Source: Chlorokybus atmophyticus (taxonomy: Eukaryota; Streptophyta; Chlorokybophyceae; Chlorokybales; Chlorokybaceae). From it: a stretch of 64,000 bases of DNA. Shown in pieces: positions 1-15,964 of the stretch (position 1 is its first letter; the number at the start of each line of letters is the position of its first letter). The position numbers and the translations under genes were made by a program. The DNA lies in NCBI GenBank assembly GCA_009103225.1, contig RHPI01001559.1, positions 147,744 to 211,743 on the forward strand. The letters run 5' to 3'. The notes below the pieces were generated by a model. The model saw only the letters and a list, made by a program, of their open reading frames with translations, had not been told where the DNA came from and did no database searches.

Positions 1-1180
1 TATACTTGAGCAAAAACCTTCAGCCGACCTATCTGACTGCCTGCCTGTCAACATTGCACATAGCCCCAGCCCCGTAGTTTAAGTGTAGGTTGTGCATTTT
101 GGTTGGCCAATTGTTGGGTTTGTGCTGGATTTTATTGCTTAAGGTTTGCTTGTGCTTATGCCTCAGCTTCAATCTTATAACCCATGTGTCCAGTGATTTG
201 GTTTCTTTGTGAAAAACACCCGATTTTGATGTGTATTACTATCGCTAACAACTACTTATGCTTAGGACATGTTGAACTTATCAGCGGGTTTTTTACGTAT
301 ATTCCCCCGCATGTTACGTTGTTCGTGAGTCGGACATTTGACGCATACGATCAATAAAAATTAGCAATAGCATATGAATAAATATGTGAAACCCGTATCG
401 ATGCACATAATTTACAATTATGCTGACTGTTCAATGATACTGTTCCCACAACCGATCACGTTGAGTCGTGCTGACTTTGCGACGCTCGCGTATCATGTTT
501 TATTTATATTATGATATAAACAATAATCAAGCATTATGCATAGCAATCGTAGTCTCATCAATACAACTTTGGCTTTGAGTTTTAAAACTATTGTTTTTCC
601 ATAAGTATTAAGCAATTATTTCATATCATTTTACGAAAAGCATATCGTATTTGAATGGATGATGTGCACTGTATCTTTATAGAAATTACAGCATTCGGAA
701 TGCCAACTTGGTTTCAATCACTTCCAGCACCTAGCCGGATGTCGCAATTCGTTGACGAAGTAATGCTTCAATCATTTGCAGTGCAAGATTTGGTTAACCA
801 CAGGACTCCTGTGACAGGAAACCTCAGTTCTTCTAGAACCGCCTGCCGTCGGTTTCGGATTTAGCTGCTCTGACGCCTGTGCGTGCGATCGTAAACTGTT
901 ATTTTTAGAACCGCACACGTGACCCTCCACGTCGGCAAAGCCAGCGTGCGGCGGAGTGTGCTGAATCGGCACCGACCCATTAAGGCCACATCTCCGATAA
1001 ACATATTAAGCAGGGTGACCAAATAACCGGTATCAACGTTGACTACCGGTAGTCACCTCCAATATCGTCATTTGGCACCAGTCTGTGAGTCACTTTTGCG
1101 TTGATATCGGCGCGGCTGTCCTGTGTTGTGCTTGGTTAGGTTGCTTTACCTGCTTCATGCCTTTGTGGTGTGGAGCCGCG
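1..1180. other. Left-edge noncoding interval
   Basis: No gene is supported here. The stretch from about 180 to 660 is AT-rich and has no exon-like open frame with splice signals. The DNA becomes GC-rich after about 820 as it approaches the transporter gene. The start region of that gene probably lies at the right end of this interval. Confidence 0.5.
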
Positions 1181-4100
1181 ATGCAGCAGGCGGCGACGGC
1201 GGCGAGGTTGCCGTCGGTGGCGGCGAGGGCGGCGCCGCATTTGCCTTGCGGGGGGAGTGGGACCTATTCTGGGCGAGGTAGTCGGGATCCGGGCAGGAGT
1301 CGGCCTCGGAGCAGCAGAATGGTTGCTGGCGTTAGTGGCAGCCACTCCTCCTTGTCCTCGTCCTCCACCTCGCCGTCGTCGTTACCGCCGTCTTCCACCT
1401 TCTTCCCGACGTCTGCCATCCTTGAACGCACAGATCGGCGAGGCAGACGCCGCCATGTGCCGCCGCGAGAAGGAGATCTGCCGCAGGTACTGAGAGTGCT
1501 TCCAGCTGGCACATTGAATCCCTAATGCCCATAGCCTGCAATGTGGTTTGGTCGTTATCGCTGACAACATCTTTTCTAACAAGCGCTTACCATTACAATA
1601 GATCCCGCTTGCTAATGGCACCGAAGACCTCCCCGATCGCCGCAGCGATATCTCTTCCAGCAATGAAGCCCCGGGCATGTCCGCCAATTGGGTATGAAGG
1701 TGTTTGTATGTCTGCATCGCATTCAAAACAAAAGCAAGACTAGACACATGTGAAGCAGATTTTTGCGTTTTACTGTTGTTACATTGTTATAACTTACAAC
1801 TTGCAACGTAAGTTACAACTTCTTGCCAAAACAATCACACAGGCATACAGCACCAGATGCTTCGCTGTTGAGCTTATACCTTGTTCATGCAGTCACAGGA
1901 CTCGAGCATGCCTTCTGGTGAGAGAGAGCGTGTTGATATTGCAGACATTGGCACAGGCGCAGGCGTGATCCGACAAGTTGAAAAGAAAGGGTCAAGGTGG
2001 GGGCTGAGCAGTGTGTTGAACAGTGTGCCGGGCGGCTTCGGTGTTGTCGGTGCAGTGTACTTGGGTTACACCGCCAGTGCACTCGGACGGGGAGCAGCTG
2101 GCGTCGCGGGACCCTCCATGCTGCTGGTGCGTCGACTGTATCTGTGCATGGGACTGTAACTCAGACATGCGCAATGCGGCGACAGAATTTGTGTTTGTGC
2201 GTTTGGTGTTGAACTAACAGTTTCACTGCTATGTGCCACACAGGACGCTGCTCTGGCTTTGCATAGATCCGATATTGGCCTCATCTTTGCTGCAGGCGAA
2301 TTCGCCGGCTTGCTTGGTATGCATGCACATATATATGCTATCACGATGTTCCCCAATACGATGGTTGTCATCTGCTTTGTGTTGATTTGTGTTGATCACG
2401 TTTCTTCTTGGAAACACAGGCAAAGTTTTGACTGGGTTTGTTACGGATGCTTTGGGCGGCCGAGCGGTGTTTCTGGGCTCGATGGCGGTATCGGCGACAG
2501 CATGCGCGTCGCTTCCGATTGTTGCCACGCGGCTGGTCGGGTCCGCTCACATTGCGCCCAAGTACGTGCTGGCGGCCTTCTGGATGGCTTCCAAATTTGC
2601 GCAGAGCGCTCTGTGGCCCTCGATGACGAAGCTTGTCCACGAGAATGTCAAGGTGAGTACGTGGATGCAATAGGAAGCGCAAGTGCCAAAGCTGATTACC
2701 ATTGGGTTGTTCCTATAGGAATGCCATCACGGCAAGTGTTGGGGTCTTTTGTCAACGGCATCAGAGGTCGGGGCCGTGGCTGCCTCGATGGGGTTGGCAG
2801 CTTTGTTGCAGCGTGCGGGCTGGCAGGTACTTCCTGATAACTTGCGCAAAACTTTGTTCTGCAAGGCATAGCCTGTTTGTATGATTGATTGGATGGTAGT
2901 TGATGTACGACAATGTGGACACAACTCACTACCTGTGCATCTTCGCGTGCTCGCAGGGCGTGTTCTCGGGCGCAGCAACCGTGATGGCGGTCGTGACAAC
3001 GTCGCTACTGTTCTTGTTGCAGCGCACGTCCGAGCAGCAAAGTGTCGGCGGTGCTGGCGCGGCAAGCGCGTGCGTGAAGCAGGGGGATGCGGTGGGAGGT
3101 CCCGCCGCGCAACACCCTCTGGCGGACGCCAGCTGGCGCGAGGCGATGCGCTACTTCTCCCGCAGCAGCAAGTTCTGGAACTGCCTTCTGGGAGTGGCCT
3201 GCCTGCAGCCCATCCTGGAGCTGGTCACCATCGCCCCGCTCTACCTGGTGGACTCCCACGGCATCACCCCCGTACGTGCCGCCGAGCTCGTCGCCTTCAT
3301 CCCCTTCGCCGCCGCTATCGCACTCTTCTCTGGCGGATTTGCATACGATAAGCTCACGCAGCGACAGCGCGCCGCAAGCATGTCCGCACTCCTCGCTGCT
3401 GCCGCCGCATTGCTCGTATCCGTTCTGGCGCTGCCCATGCTGGGTGGCCCTGCAATGCAGACAACGATGACAGGCAAGCACACATTGAGTACATGTCGTT
3501 GTCGCGGACAACACGCCAGCCAACATGTTGGAATAACTGTTGCCTTGCGTGCAGTGTTGAGGTTGTCGCTGGTGTCGCTGTGCGTTAGCGTGCCGTACTA
3601 CATGCCGTCCGCGGTGTTCAGCACCAAGTTTGGCGGCAGCAAGTATTGCGGCACCGTCTCTGCGCTGCTTGATTCAGCAGGATTCGCTACATCGATGGCC
3701 CTGCTTGGTAAGCAGCTGCTTGCTCCATGGATGTTTTGCTTGTTTCAACCGCATTCATACTCGATTTATCTTGTGAGTCCCATGAGCCTGTTATGTCCAG
3801 CACATCTGGATATGTGACAGGACTGTTCGTGTTGTGTGTACAACAGGTGGGTGCGGTTGGTTGGCTGAGACAAGGGGTTGGAGTTGGGTGATGGGTTGCA
3901 TGGCGGCGTTGACGTTTGCGGGTTTCTTGTTCATGGGGAGGTACTTGTGGTCCGAGGTGACCCCCGATGCAATTGCCGCTCCTGAAAGCAAGGACAAAGT
4001 GACGTGCAACTGTGCCGAGGGAGCCAATGTTGTTGGCGCTGTTGCGGAAGCCGTTGAGGAAGAGGGCATTGTTTTTGAGGGAAGTGTTGCCGAGCGTTTG

Positions 4101-4244
4101 ACGTTGAGTGATGCTTTGCGCAAGCGGCGGCGAATTTTGGAGTTAAACGATTACGAGACCTCGGACCTAGGATACACGCGCATGGAGTTCGAAAGGTTGT
4201 ACGCGGACAATGCAGCGGCCGCGAACGATGCTGTGGCGTCGTAG
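1181..4244 (+). CDS. MFS permease, organophosphate/OPA-like, possibly plastid-targeted
   Basis: Multi-pass major facilitator superfamily transporter. The phased exons are 1181-1486 (tentative), 1893-2126, 2244-2316, 2420-2652, 2719-2826, 2957-3473, 3555-3707 and 3847-4244 (stop TAG). The protein shows a first membrane helix followed by a helix-2/3 loop reading GKVLTGFVTDALGGRAVF, the usual MFS loop signature. A helix-4/5 segment ECHHGKCWGLLSTASEVG resembles glycerol-3-phosphate/hexose-phosphate antiporters. Long alternating hydrophobic segments follow. The C-terminal tail is about 90 residues, hydrophilic and acidic. The intron after 3473 has a GC donor (GCAAGC) with a normal AG acceptor. The first exon encodes an Ala/Ser/Arg-rich leader resembling a chloroplast transit peptide; its donor at 1487 is in phase with the acceptor before 1893. 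If that exon is wrong, translation could begin at the ATG at 1908. Transport substrate is not determinable from sequence; the OPA assignment is inference from motif style. Confidence 0.75.
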
Positions 4245-5436
4245 CAGCGGCCACACGTCCCAGCAGCCCAACCATAATAATGAGCGGAGCTGCGGCTGTC
4301 TCTTTCAAGCGGCTGTGAAGTGGTGGATATGCAGCCGAAACTGGTAAGAGTTGCGCGAAGCTTGTAGTCTGGCTAGCATTTACACTCCTGCATTGAGCGG
4401 TGTGTGATTGAGGGTTGCATGTGGCCACAGGGCTGTAGGGAAGAAGATTGCGATGAGAAGCAGCACCGTCCTGATAGGATCCTGCGCATGACCACATCCA
4501 ATGACGCCTTGGAGGTTGTCCCGTTTTGCGCGACCAGCAACAACTTATCAATCCCGTGCAATGGTGCGCACTCAGTCGCACTGTTGTCAGTGTTGGGTTC
4601 TGTGCAGAACGCTGCTGGTGCTTGCATTGACGTGCACAGGCATGCACGCAGGCCAGACGTGTACACTGTAATGGGAAGTGAATATTCACACGCCATAATC
4701 TCAAGTATACCAGCAAGGAATGTACATGTTTGTCTTACTATGTGTACATGTAGACCAAACCTACTGCCACAGTTGTTGGGAACATATTCGACCCGTGGTG
4801 AATGTGTGAACTACAAACACAGTAAAGTGATACCGTAGTGAGCAGCACTAAGTGATCACTGCCATGTCCCCATCTATTTGCAAAACATGCAGTTGCTGTA
4901 TATGCACAACAGTGCACAAGACACGCACAGCAAGTGTCCCATGCGACCATGACCACCGCAACCTGATGCACATTGAGGCATATTGTAGTATGAGGCATCA
5001 TACATCGAGCGCATGTGAAAGCCACTGTTCATTACACGAAGAACGTCAACCCGAGCAGGTAGCTCAATGTCCAAAAACTGACACATGTGACAAGTAAGCA
5101 ACTTTACCAGCACACCTGCGGTCATCCTCGCGGTTGTCACCAGGCTCTCTCGAGAGAGGAGCAAATGCCTTGCCCCTAAGCATGTTATGTCATTACCTGC
5201 TGCCTGCAACCAGATGTTTAAGTTTAACACACAAACGAAGCTTCAAACGACATTCGGCAACGACCAGGGGCATACATGCAGCATACCTGTACCATGTACA
5301 TCCTGAGCCAGAAGCCACAGCAGTGCTGCTCAATGTTGTTGCCAAGATGATTAGCCAAGCGCTTGGTATTGAGTGCACCAGATCTGTAACTCGCCCAATT
5401 CGCTGCAAATTTCAATTGCATTGTTACGCTGCCACA
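4245..5436. other. Convergent intergenic interval
   Basis: Lies between the stop codons of the permease (+) and the K+ channel (-). It presumably holds both 3' untranslated regions. I see no additional exon-like frame or strong repeat. Confidence 0.5.
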
Positions 5437-8400
5437 TCAGGAAACCGCATCTCTGTCATCATCTTCCAGCAATGCGTCAATTCTGTTCAGTTGGAAGCTG
5501 CTCTGGCTCGAACCGCCGTTCATCTCTGCGTAGATGTCTGAAGACGTGGGTGACAGGTGCTGCAGAGACATCTTGAACTCCTTCAGCAGCCTTGGGAAGT
5601 CCTCCATGGTTATAAACAAGTCCTGTACACGCAGAGTCAGCGCGCGCATGTTATGGCTGCATTGGGAGCGCGCATTAGCTAGCAAGTGTCATCATACGCA
5701 CTTGTCTGGAAATGACCAGAAGTCTGCACTCTGTTGCAGCACGCGCGGAGATGACTGATGGGCCATCTCCGAATCGCGCAGTACGTAGCTGCTGATGAAA
5801 CGGCTTGGAAGGGTCGCACTTCATTGCAGCGCTGTACACACATCAACAACATCAATACAGCAGTTACAGCAACCTGAAGCCAGTGAATGGCATGCTGGAT
5901 CAGGCAACAAGAACCTTTTCATAGCATATAGATTGAGTATGGCTCCAGTCGAAGCATCCCAACGCACGCCTTCCTCGTCATCAGACTCGGATTCGCCATC
6001 GCTGTCCGCGCCAGCAGACCAGAACCCAACCTGAGACACAGCATCATGGAAGGAAACATTAGACCATGACTTGCTCGCAGCATCAACGCAATGTGTTTGC
6101 ATATGACTCGTCCTGAGGGCACATACCTGATTTGCAGAAGCCTTTCGAGAGTGAGCACCACTGGAGCTGCTGCTTGAACTGCTTTTGCCTCGAGACCCAG
6201 ACGCTACGCTTCCCTCCTAAACATGCACGCCGAATGCTTGCATATGGGGCTCTTTGCAACATTGCATGGCTTCGGTTGTAGCAGAAGGCTTCTTACCTGG
6301 ACATGACTATGCGTAGCTTCTTTGTTCGAGCAGGACAGCTCCATGATGCCGCTCTGGATGACGTAGATGAAATGCATCCCGCGCATCTCGCCCTCATGGA
6401 GCACGTACAAACCAACAGGCAGCACACGCACACTCGCACGTGCCAGCAAGGCCGTCACAAATGCGGTGTCGTGCGGCAGTATGGGGCTGACAACAAGAAA
6501 TGTTGTAAAGGGTTGACAACCTTTCACAAAAGCAAGTAGTCTGACGAAGGCAAGCAGTGGTTCTACCTGGGCTTGACATTGCGTAGCCACCACTGTATGA
6601 GCAGTTCATTCTTCAGGTGATCCTGATGGCATGGGCAATGGGGTGAGAAGTGCATTAACTCACACAATCAATCAGAATCATCTGAACGAAGCTGTCAGTA
6701 CGTAACCCAATTCTTACCGGCATCGAGTTCTGCAGATCGTAATCGGTGAACTTGCCCAGCTGGGACTTCCAAGCTTGACTGAAGACAGTCACCTGCGGCG
6801 AGTCATGTTACACCTTCGTTATGCATGACACATCATCAAGCACATGCTCGGCTACGACATGCACGTTCAGGTTCAGGCTGTCTCACCATGCGCCTCGCCA
6901 GCCACTCGGGTATCTTCTCGCGTTCTATGTACCTGAGGAGCGGAGCGCATCATGAGTGGCCGTACACCACCATTGAGCCAAGCGGGGATAACAATGGAGC
7001 TACTTGCTTGTACAGAGTGAGCATGCGGTCGCGAAGCTGGTCGTGCTTGCGGCTCCGGTTGTAAAGCAGTGAAGTAATCGTACCAATGACGTAACCAAGC
7101 ACCAATGCCCCAAGGAATATCTGTATCGTCACATACACCCTCTCCACAAGCAAGTTGCTTGCCGAAATGTCGCCATATCCTACCTAAGCACAGAAGCAAC
7201 ATCAGCAACATCAGCAACATCATGAGCACATACTGTATGGACCATAGCAGGAGCAGGCAACGGCATGCACTTACTGAGGCGAATGTCACAACAGCAAAGT
7301 AAAGGGCCATGATGTACTGCCTCACGAGATCCGCATCGATAACTGCGACCTCGTTGCCATCGGCGGCGATGACGGTGTACTTCTCCACCCACCTGTCGGA
7401 ATGTGATTCATTGCGCCCAAGCAGGAAGAACAGGCAGGCTGTCACGTGGCAGAACAGGATAGTCTGCAGCATAAGAGGCAATCAGGGCGAGCGATAGCGA
7501 CAAGCATGAATATTTCGTGAATATACAACCATGTTTGTTGAACCATGCATGAGTCTCACCCAGAAGAGGACTAGCAGCATGTCGGTGATGTCTCTGATGA
7601 CCTCGCTGCTGAGGCCGCTTGTGACGTGACCGCGGAAGAAGCGCACCATGCGCAGCATCTTGAACACTCTGAAAAGCTTCGCAAGAGAACAACAGAATAT
7701 GGGTCTCATCATGATCGCATGCATGCATTGCAGTTGGCATCAACTCACCATGAATACGCGAAGAAATCGGAGGAGGTCAAACCACGACGCAGTCTGATAC
7801 TTAGCAAGATAGAACCAATTCGTCGGCAGAGCGGCAAGAATGTCCGGCACGAGCCACGTCCGGATGTAGTGCCTGGCAATCTTCCTGCCATTCATAATCT
7901 TGCGGTGGCCGAACCACGACTTGGAAGCATGGAAATAGCCGGTGCGAAAGTTCAAGAGCACGTCAACGAGCAGCCACGTATCGATGACCAGCTGCACAAC
8001 AAGGAAACCGCCCGAGGGGGACACGTTGAAGCAGAAGCGGATTGGGAGGTCGAAGCAGGAGTACACAATGAATGTCGTCACGACAGCCATCTCAGCCAGA
8101 TGGAATCGGGATATCGGGTCAATGACGGGTATGGGGCACCAGCCTTTATTCTTTTTCTTTGGGTTGGGCGGGACAATTGTGTGATCTGCACGGCCATAGC
8201 GGAGGTTGTGGCTGACATGCTTGAAGGCCTTCAACACGCTCCGCCTGCGGCTAGGCTTATCAATGGCAGGCATGGAAGAGATGCTGGTTTTTCTTCGTGA
8301 CCAGACTCCAGTGACTGCACGAAGCAGCTTGCTGCTTTTGCGGGGGCTTTCCTCTCCGCCCCTGCTGACACCATTGCCTTGGACTAAATGACCAGTGCTG

Positions 8401-8669
8401 AAGTCCTCTAGTATTGTGTCCATCTGAGCTGTGGACAACTTTGGAGTCCCTGATTGGACTCCATTGACAGGCAAGCCAGGCATCATCACGCCATCGAGCG
8501 TGTAATCCCATCTTCGGCGCACACGATAAGCGCGATATGCTGCCTGAATCTTTATCGCTTGCTGCTCTTTGAACTTGAGACTGTACTGCCGCTCTATGCT
8601 ACTGCTCTTTGCTTTGCGCTCTGCTGCTGCTGCCAGCTCTAATGTGATCTCCTCAGGGTGGCTGGCCAT
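5437..8669 (-). CDS. Voltage-gated K+ channel (CNBD family) with N-terminal IQ motif
   Basis: Twelve phased exons give 761 residues: 8669-7749, 7676-7560, 7463-7275, 7183-7008, 6932-6887, 6792-6718, 6622-6567, 6486-6297, 6216-6127, 6030-5915, 5791-5702, 5656-5437. An IQ calmodulin-binding motif (AIKIQAAYRAYRVRRRW) is at about residues 38-54. S1-S6 follow. The S4 helix spans the exon 1/2 junction and carries R/K every third residue, with Met in one of the charge positions. The pore reads TFASVGYGDISASN, so the K+ selectivity filter VGYGD (about 410-414) is intact and spans an intron. A C-linker follows. A cyclic-nucleotide-binding fold starts at about 530 (LHEGEMRGMHFIYVIQSG). It is then split by about 90 Ser-rich and acidic residues before a terminal part ending in ITMEDFPRLLKEF. 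The intron after 7008 has a GC donor (GCAAGT). The family includes plant Shaker, HCN and EAG channels. Potassium selectivity is well supported; nucleotide binding is doubtful because the usual FGE...R-A phosphate-binding motif is not clear. Confidence 0.87.
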
Positions 8670-9749
8670 AAGTGATGGCGACGTTCAAGTCAACAAGCGT
8701 CTTCATTTTGAGCGCATGCACGCGCGCACAGCATCAAGTGACATGCTGCAACCCACAACCACGTGTGTCAGCATGACCATGACACTAATGCAAAATGACC
8801 TTGATTAAATAACCTGCACTGCACTGGCAGTTAACCTCGCAGCAGCGCTACAGTTGCATGCAAGGGGGGTCTCAACGTTATAATGTACATAGGCCATCAT
8901 TAAAGCAAAGCGCAAACCGAGTAGCATGTGTTGTGATGGAGTTCAATCTTCACCTTCATACCCGTGCAAGCATGTGGTCAGATCAATCTGAGGAGCACAC
9001 CAATTCATGAAATACGGTCTAAATTAGGATACGCATACCGGTTACAAATACTACGCCTTAACGGGTATGTGCATTGCAGCAATATCTGTCCTGCAACGAA
9101 GGCACAAACGACCGTTGGACAGTGCTTTCTTCATTACAAAGCCAACCATTGCAGACATCTGCATCGCTGTTGCAAGCAAATGGAAACGCTGGCCAACACC
9201 GATTGAACAGTAAATCCACAGCAAGTGACATGACTCGTGTCATTTGCTATATCGTAGGTCATGTCAAACACCTACCCTGGAGGTGTAACAATAAGCCTTG
9301 AGTTGTCCTCAGGTGCGATGTCTTCCGCTGCGGCAAGACCACTGCAGACAGGACTAAAACCCTAGAGGACCCACTGGCAAGCATGAGCGCCAGGGGCTAA
9401 CCACCTGCGATGCTGTGCAACTCCCTCACACCGCCGCCAGCACATCCGAAATCGCCAGTCCTGCGGTTTTGCCAGCTTGCCTTTGCTTCAAGCATAGATG
9501 CTACTAGCGTGTGGCCACAGGCAGGTCCCGCCGCCGCCGCCGCCGCCGCCACCCGACAACGACGCTGCTCTCCGCAACAGCGACAAGGCTATCCGAGCCG
9601 ACACTTTTGGGCATACTCTTGTATAGAGCCCATCCGCAGTTGCAACCAAGTCTGTGACAACATCGTGACACATGTACATGTTTCATGTTCCCTTGATAGC
9701 CAATCACCATGCATGTCGCCATACAGGCCGCGTGCGACGGTACCCACGT
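8670..9749. other. Upstream region of the K+ channel gene, no gene seen
   Basis: This region presumably holds the channel promoter. A short GCC-type trinucleotide run is at about 9529-9550. ORFs here lack splice support and family resemblance. Confidence 0.45.
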
Positions 9750-10347
9750 CGAACCCCGTTATAAGAATACAGTATATCACCAAGGTTTCTAGTGGTATGG
9801 CGGGGTGGTCGTTATAAGACTGCATAGTCTTATAACGCATACAGGCATAAGTGTGACTAAGTTGAAGGAAATGAACAGTAAATGCATATTTGTATCTACT
9901 TGAGAACTGCATATTACATTTTATCCAATCAATATACACAATTTACAATATTTGTCGTTACCAGACTGCATAGTCTTATAACGCATTTATGCATATTTAT
10001 GATCATGTTAAAAGTAATAAGCAATAGATAAATAAATGCATATTTGTATACACTTCAATAATATAATATAATGAAGTTTATCTAATTATTATACATAATA
10101 TACGATACATGCATAAAATTCATGCATGCAATCTGTGAAGTAGTATAAATATATTTATACAATATCATTGTTCCTCTCATTATGCATAATAAGGCGGAAT
10201 TTGTCATACACTTCAATATTCCATATGCGGCTAAAACGAATCTCATGCTCGTAGCTGTTTAGCACGACAGATATTGGTCCCCTAAGATTGTAATCTCTAT
10301 GACGAAATTGTTCCATCGGCGAGTATATTAATAGCGGAGGTAGACTG
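9750..10347. mobile_element. Degenerate Tc1/mariner-like MITE remnant
   Basis: The left end, around 9750, contains GTCGAACCCCGTTATAAG, similar to the terminal repeat of the better-preserved element at 10435. The right edge reads GGAGGTAGACTG followed by TA at 10348. The interior is AT-rich and contains the 26-bp palindrome at 9811-9836. No transposase frame is visible. Boundaries are inferred by similarity and are uncertain. Confidence 0.35.
9811..9836. repeat. Perfect 11-bp inverted repeat with partial second copy
   Basis: GTTATAAGACT and AGTCTTATAAC flank the 4-base spacer GCAT. The 24-bp string that contains the right arm recurs at 9963-9986. The palindrome lies inside the degenerate MITE region. 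Confidence 0.7.
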
Positions 10348-10434
10348 TACACTGTATGATACTTGATTTTGCAGTCCCCCTTCGCTGAAAGAATCACATT
10401 CAATTTTGATCAGTTTATGCCTAGCAAGTCAATA

Positions 10435-10902
10435 CAGTCTACCCCCGTTAAAAGACTTCGCTATAAGGGAATAACCCCGCTAAGATCATGGATTATCAAA
10501 AGACCAATGGTTTTACAGGCAAATATCTTCGGTTAGTGGAACAGTCTTGTACGTAATAAGACTAAAGAGAAGGCTTGAAAATTTAAGTGGGCTCAGTCTT
10601 GTAACGGGGGAATACCTTGTTAATAGCATGATTGTCTTGTTGATATTGGAATAATTATATAAATTAAATCATTAAGTTCATATATTGTATTGCATGGTTT
10701 ATTGAGGGAAAATGAATCTACATTTTGCCAAGTCAGCAAATGATGACGTGGCTTGAGGTTATCGGTCGATTCCCCCATCTACAGAATATATATTCTTTAA
10801 TCGATAAAACAATATATAATCTTATAAGCGCCAAGAGAATAACCCGGTTAGTGGAATGAAAAGCTGAAAGATAAACGTGATTCCTATAACGGGGGTAGAC
10901 TG
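10435..10902. mobile_element. MITE with Tc1/mariner-type termini and TA target duplication
   Basis: A 468-bp element begins CAGTCTACCCCCGTTA and ends with its reverse complement TAACGGGGGTAGACTG. That gives 16 bp of perfect terminal inverted repeat, which continues imperfectly inward. A TA dinucleotide directly flanks both ends (10433-10434 and 10903-10904), as expected for Tc1/mariner/pogo insertion. There is no open frame for a transposase, so it is a nonautonomous element. An internal copy of a similar motif (CAGTCTTGTAACGGGGG) lies near 10590. Confidence 0.8.
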
Positions 10903-11156
10903 TAACCCGTAACTTAATGCCTTAAGACATGAGGTTACCTCATCATGTAGAAGACATCCACACTACAAGAGAGGACTTTTCATCTACCACCTCAAGCTAC
11001 GCTATTACAATACGCAATGCATACGAGATAAGTATTTAGGTCGACACCATTTTACATCATGATAGCCTATCATCACTGAGTGAGGGGTCTGGGTCAATTA
11101 AGTACGGTACTGTAGTTATTGTTAATAAAGACATGCAGACCTTAACATGTACTATA

Positions 11157-15115
<3,959 letters not shown>

Positions 15116-15964
15116 GCTTCGTCAAGTTTTCTAGTGACCAACGCGGCACTCCTTTTTGGTGGTCCAGCGCATTGGCCACATTGTAGCAGTGCAAGAAGTG
15201 TAGATGAAAGGTTGCATCCGCTACTGGCAGACAAACTTTTCATTTGCCCCGTGATTTCCATCATTCGTAGGTGGCTTTTGAGTGTTCATCCTGTACTCTA
15301 AGGCGCATGTAACCCTGTATGTGTAAGACTCATCTGTCGTTCTTCTTTGCCTTCAATCTAACTGTGTTCAAGGTTGCCTCCCTGCAGCCGCCATTCTGTT
15401 TTGTCGACTTGCATTTATGTGTTGCGGCACCAGCGTGTTGGCTTGTCACGGACTGTATCCATATAGTGTGTCAGTATGTTGTCGTCGCTCCCTTACCACA
15501 AGCAGCACCTTTTCAGACTGAGAGGTTGTGGTACAGTCCACTGCAGCTCAACTGAACGTAAGCAAGAAACAAATGTTGTAATCAGAAACACTCAATGCAG
15601 TTACCTGTAAAGCAGGACTGAGAAGTTGCAATACAGACCAGTGCAGCTGAACTGAATGTAAGCAAGAAACAAATGTTGTAATCAGGCAACACTCAATGCA
15701 GTTACTTGTACAGCAGGAGCTGTAGCTACTGCTGCTGTACAGACACACAAATTGATCTGCTTGTTAACTACTCTATGCTACAGCCTGTATGCTACACACT
15801 CCATCACAGTTTATCACGATGTACACGATTGCGCAGCAAATGCTGTGATATACACAACACCATGCAGTTACGTGTACATCAGTGGCTATAACAACTGCTG
15901 CTGTACAGACACAAACACAAAAATTGTTCTGCTTACTGAGTACTCTATGTTACAGACACGGTAT
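15116..15964. other. Convergent interval between GH9 A and the Bet1-like gene
   Basis: No gene is supported. It contains the 100-bp tandem repeat listed separately, plus a more diverged related stretch at about 15700-15960. Confidence 0.5.
15516..15719. repeat. 100-bp tandem repeat, two copies
   Basis: Copy 1 starts at 15516 and copy 2 at 15616, both with GACTGAGA.GTTG. They share long identical blocks such as AAGCAAGAAACAAATGTTGT and differ at scattered positions. A diverged relative (GCTGCTGTACAGACAC...) recurs about 180 bp further right. Confidence 0.75.

Noticed and set aside
1264-1512. Minus-strand acidic ORF (MADVGKKVEDGG...)
   Set aside because: Opposite strand of a GC-rich segment better explained as the leader exon of the permease; no partner exon.
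15516-15719. CRISPR-like array
   Set aside because: Two 100-bp tandem units without short repeats and unique spacers; eukaryotic tandem duplication.
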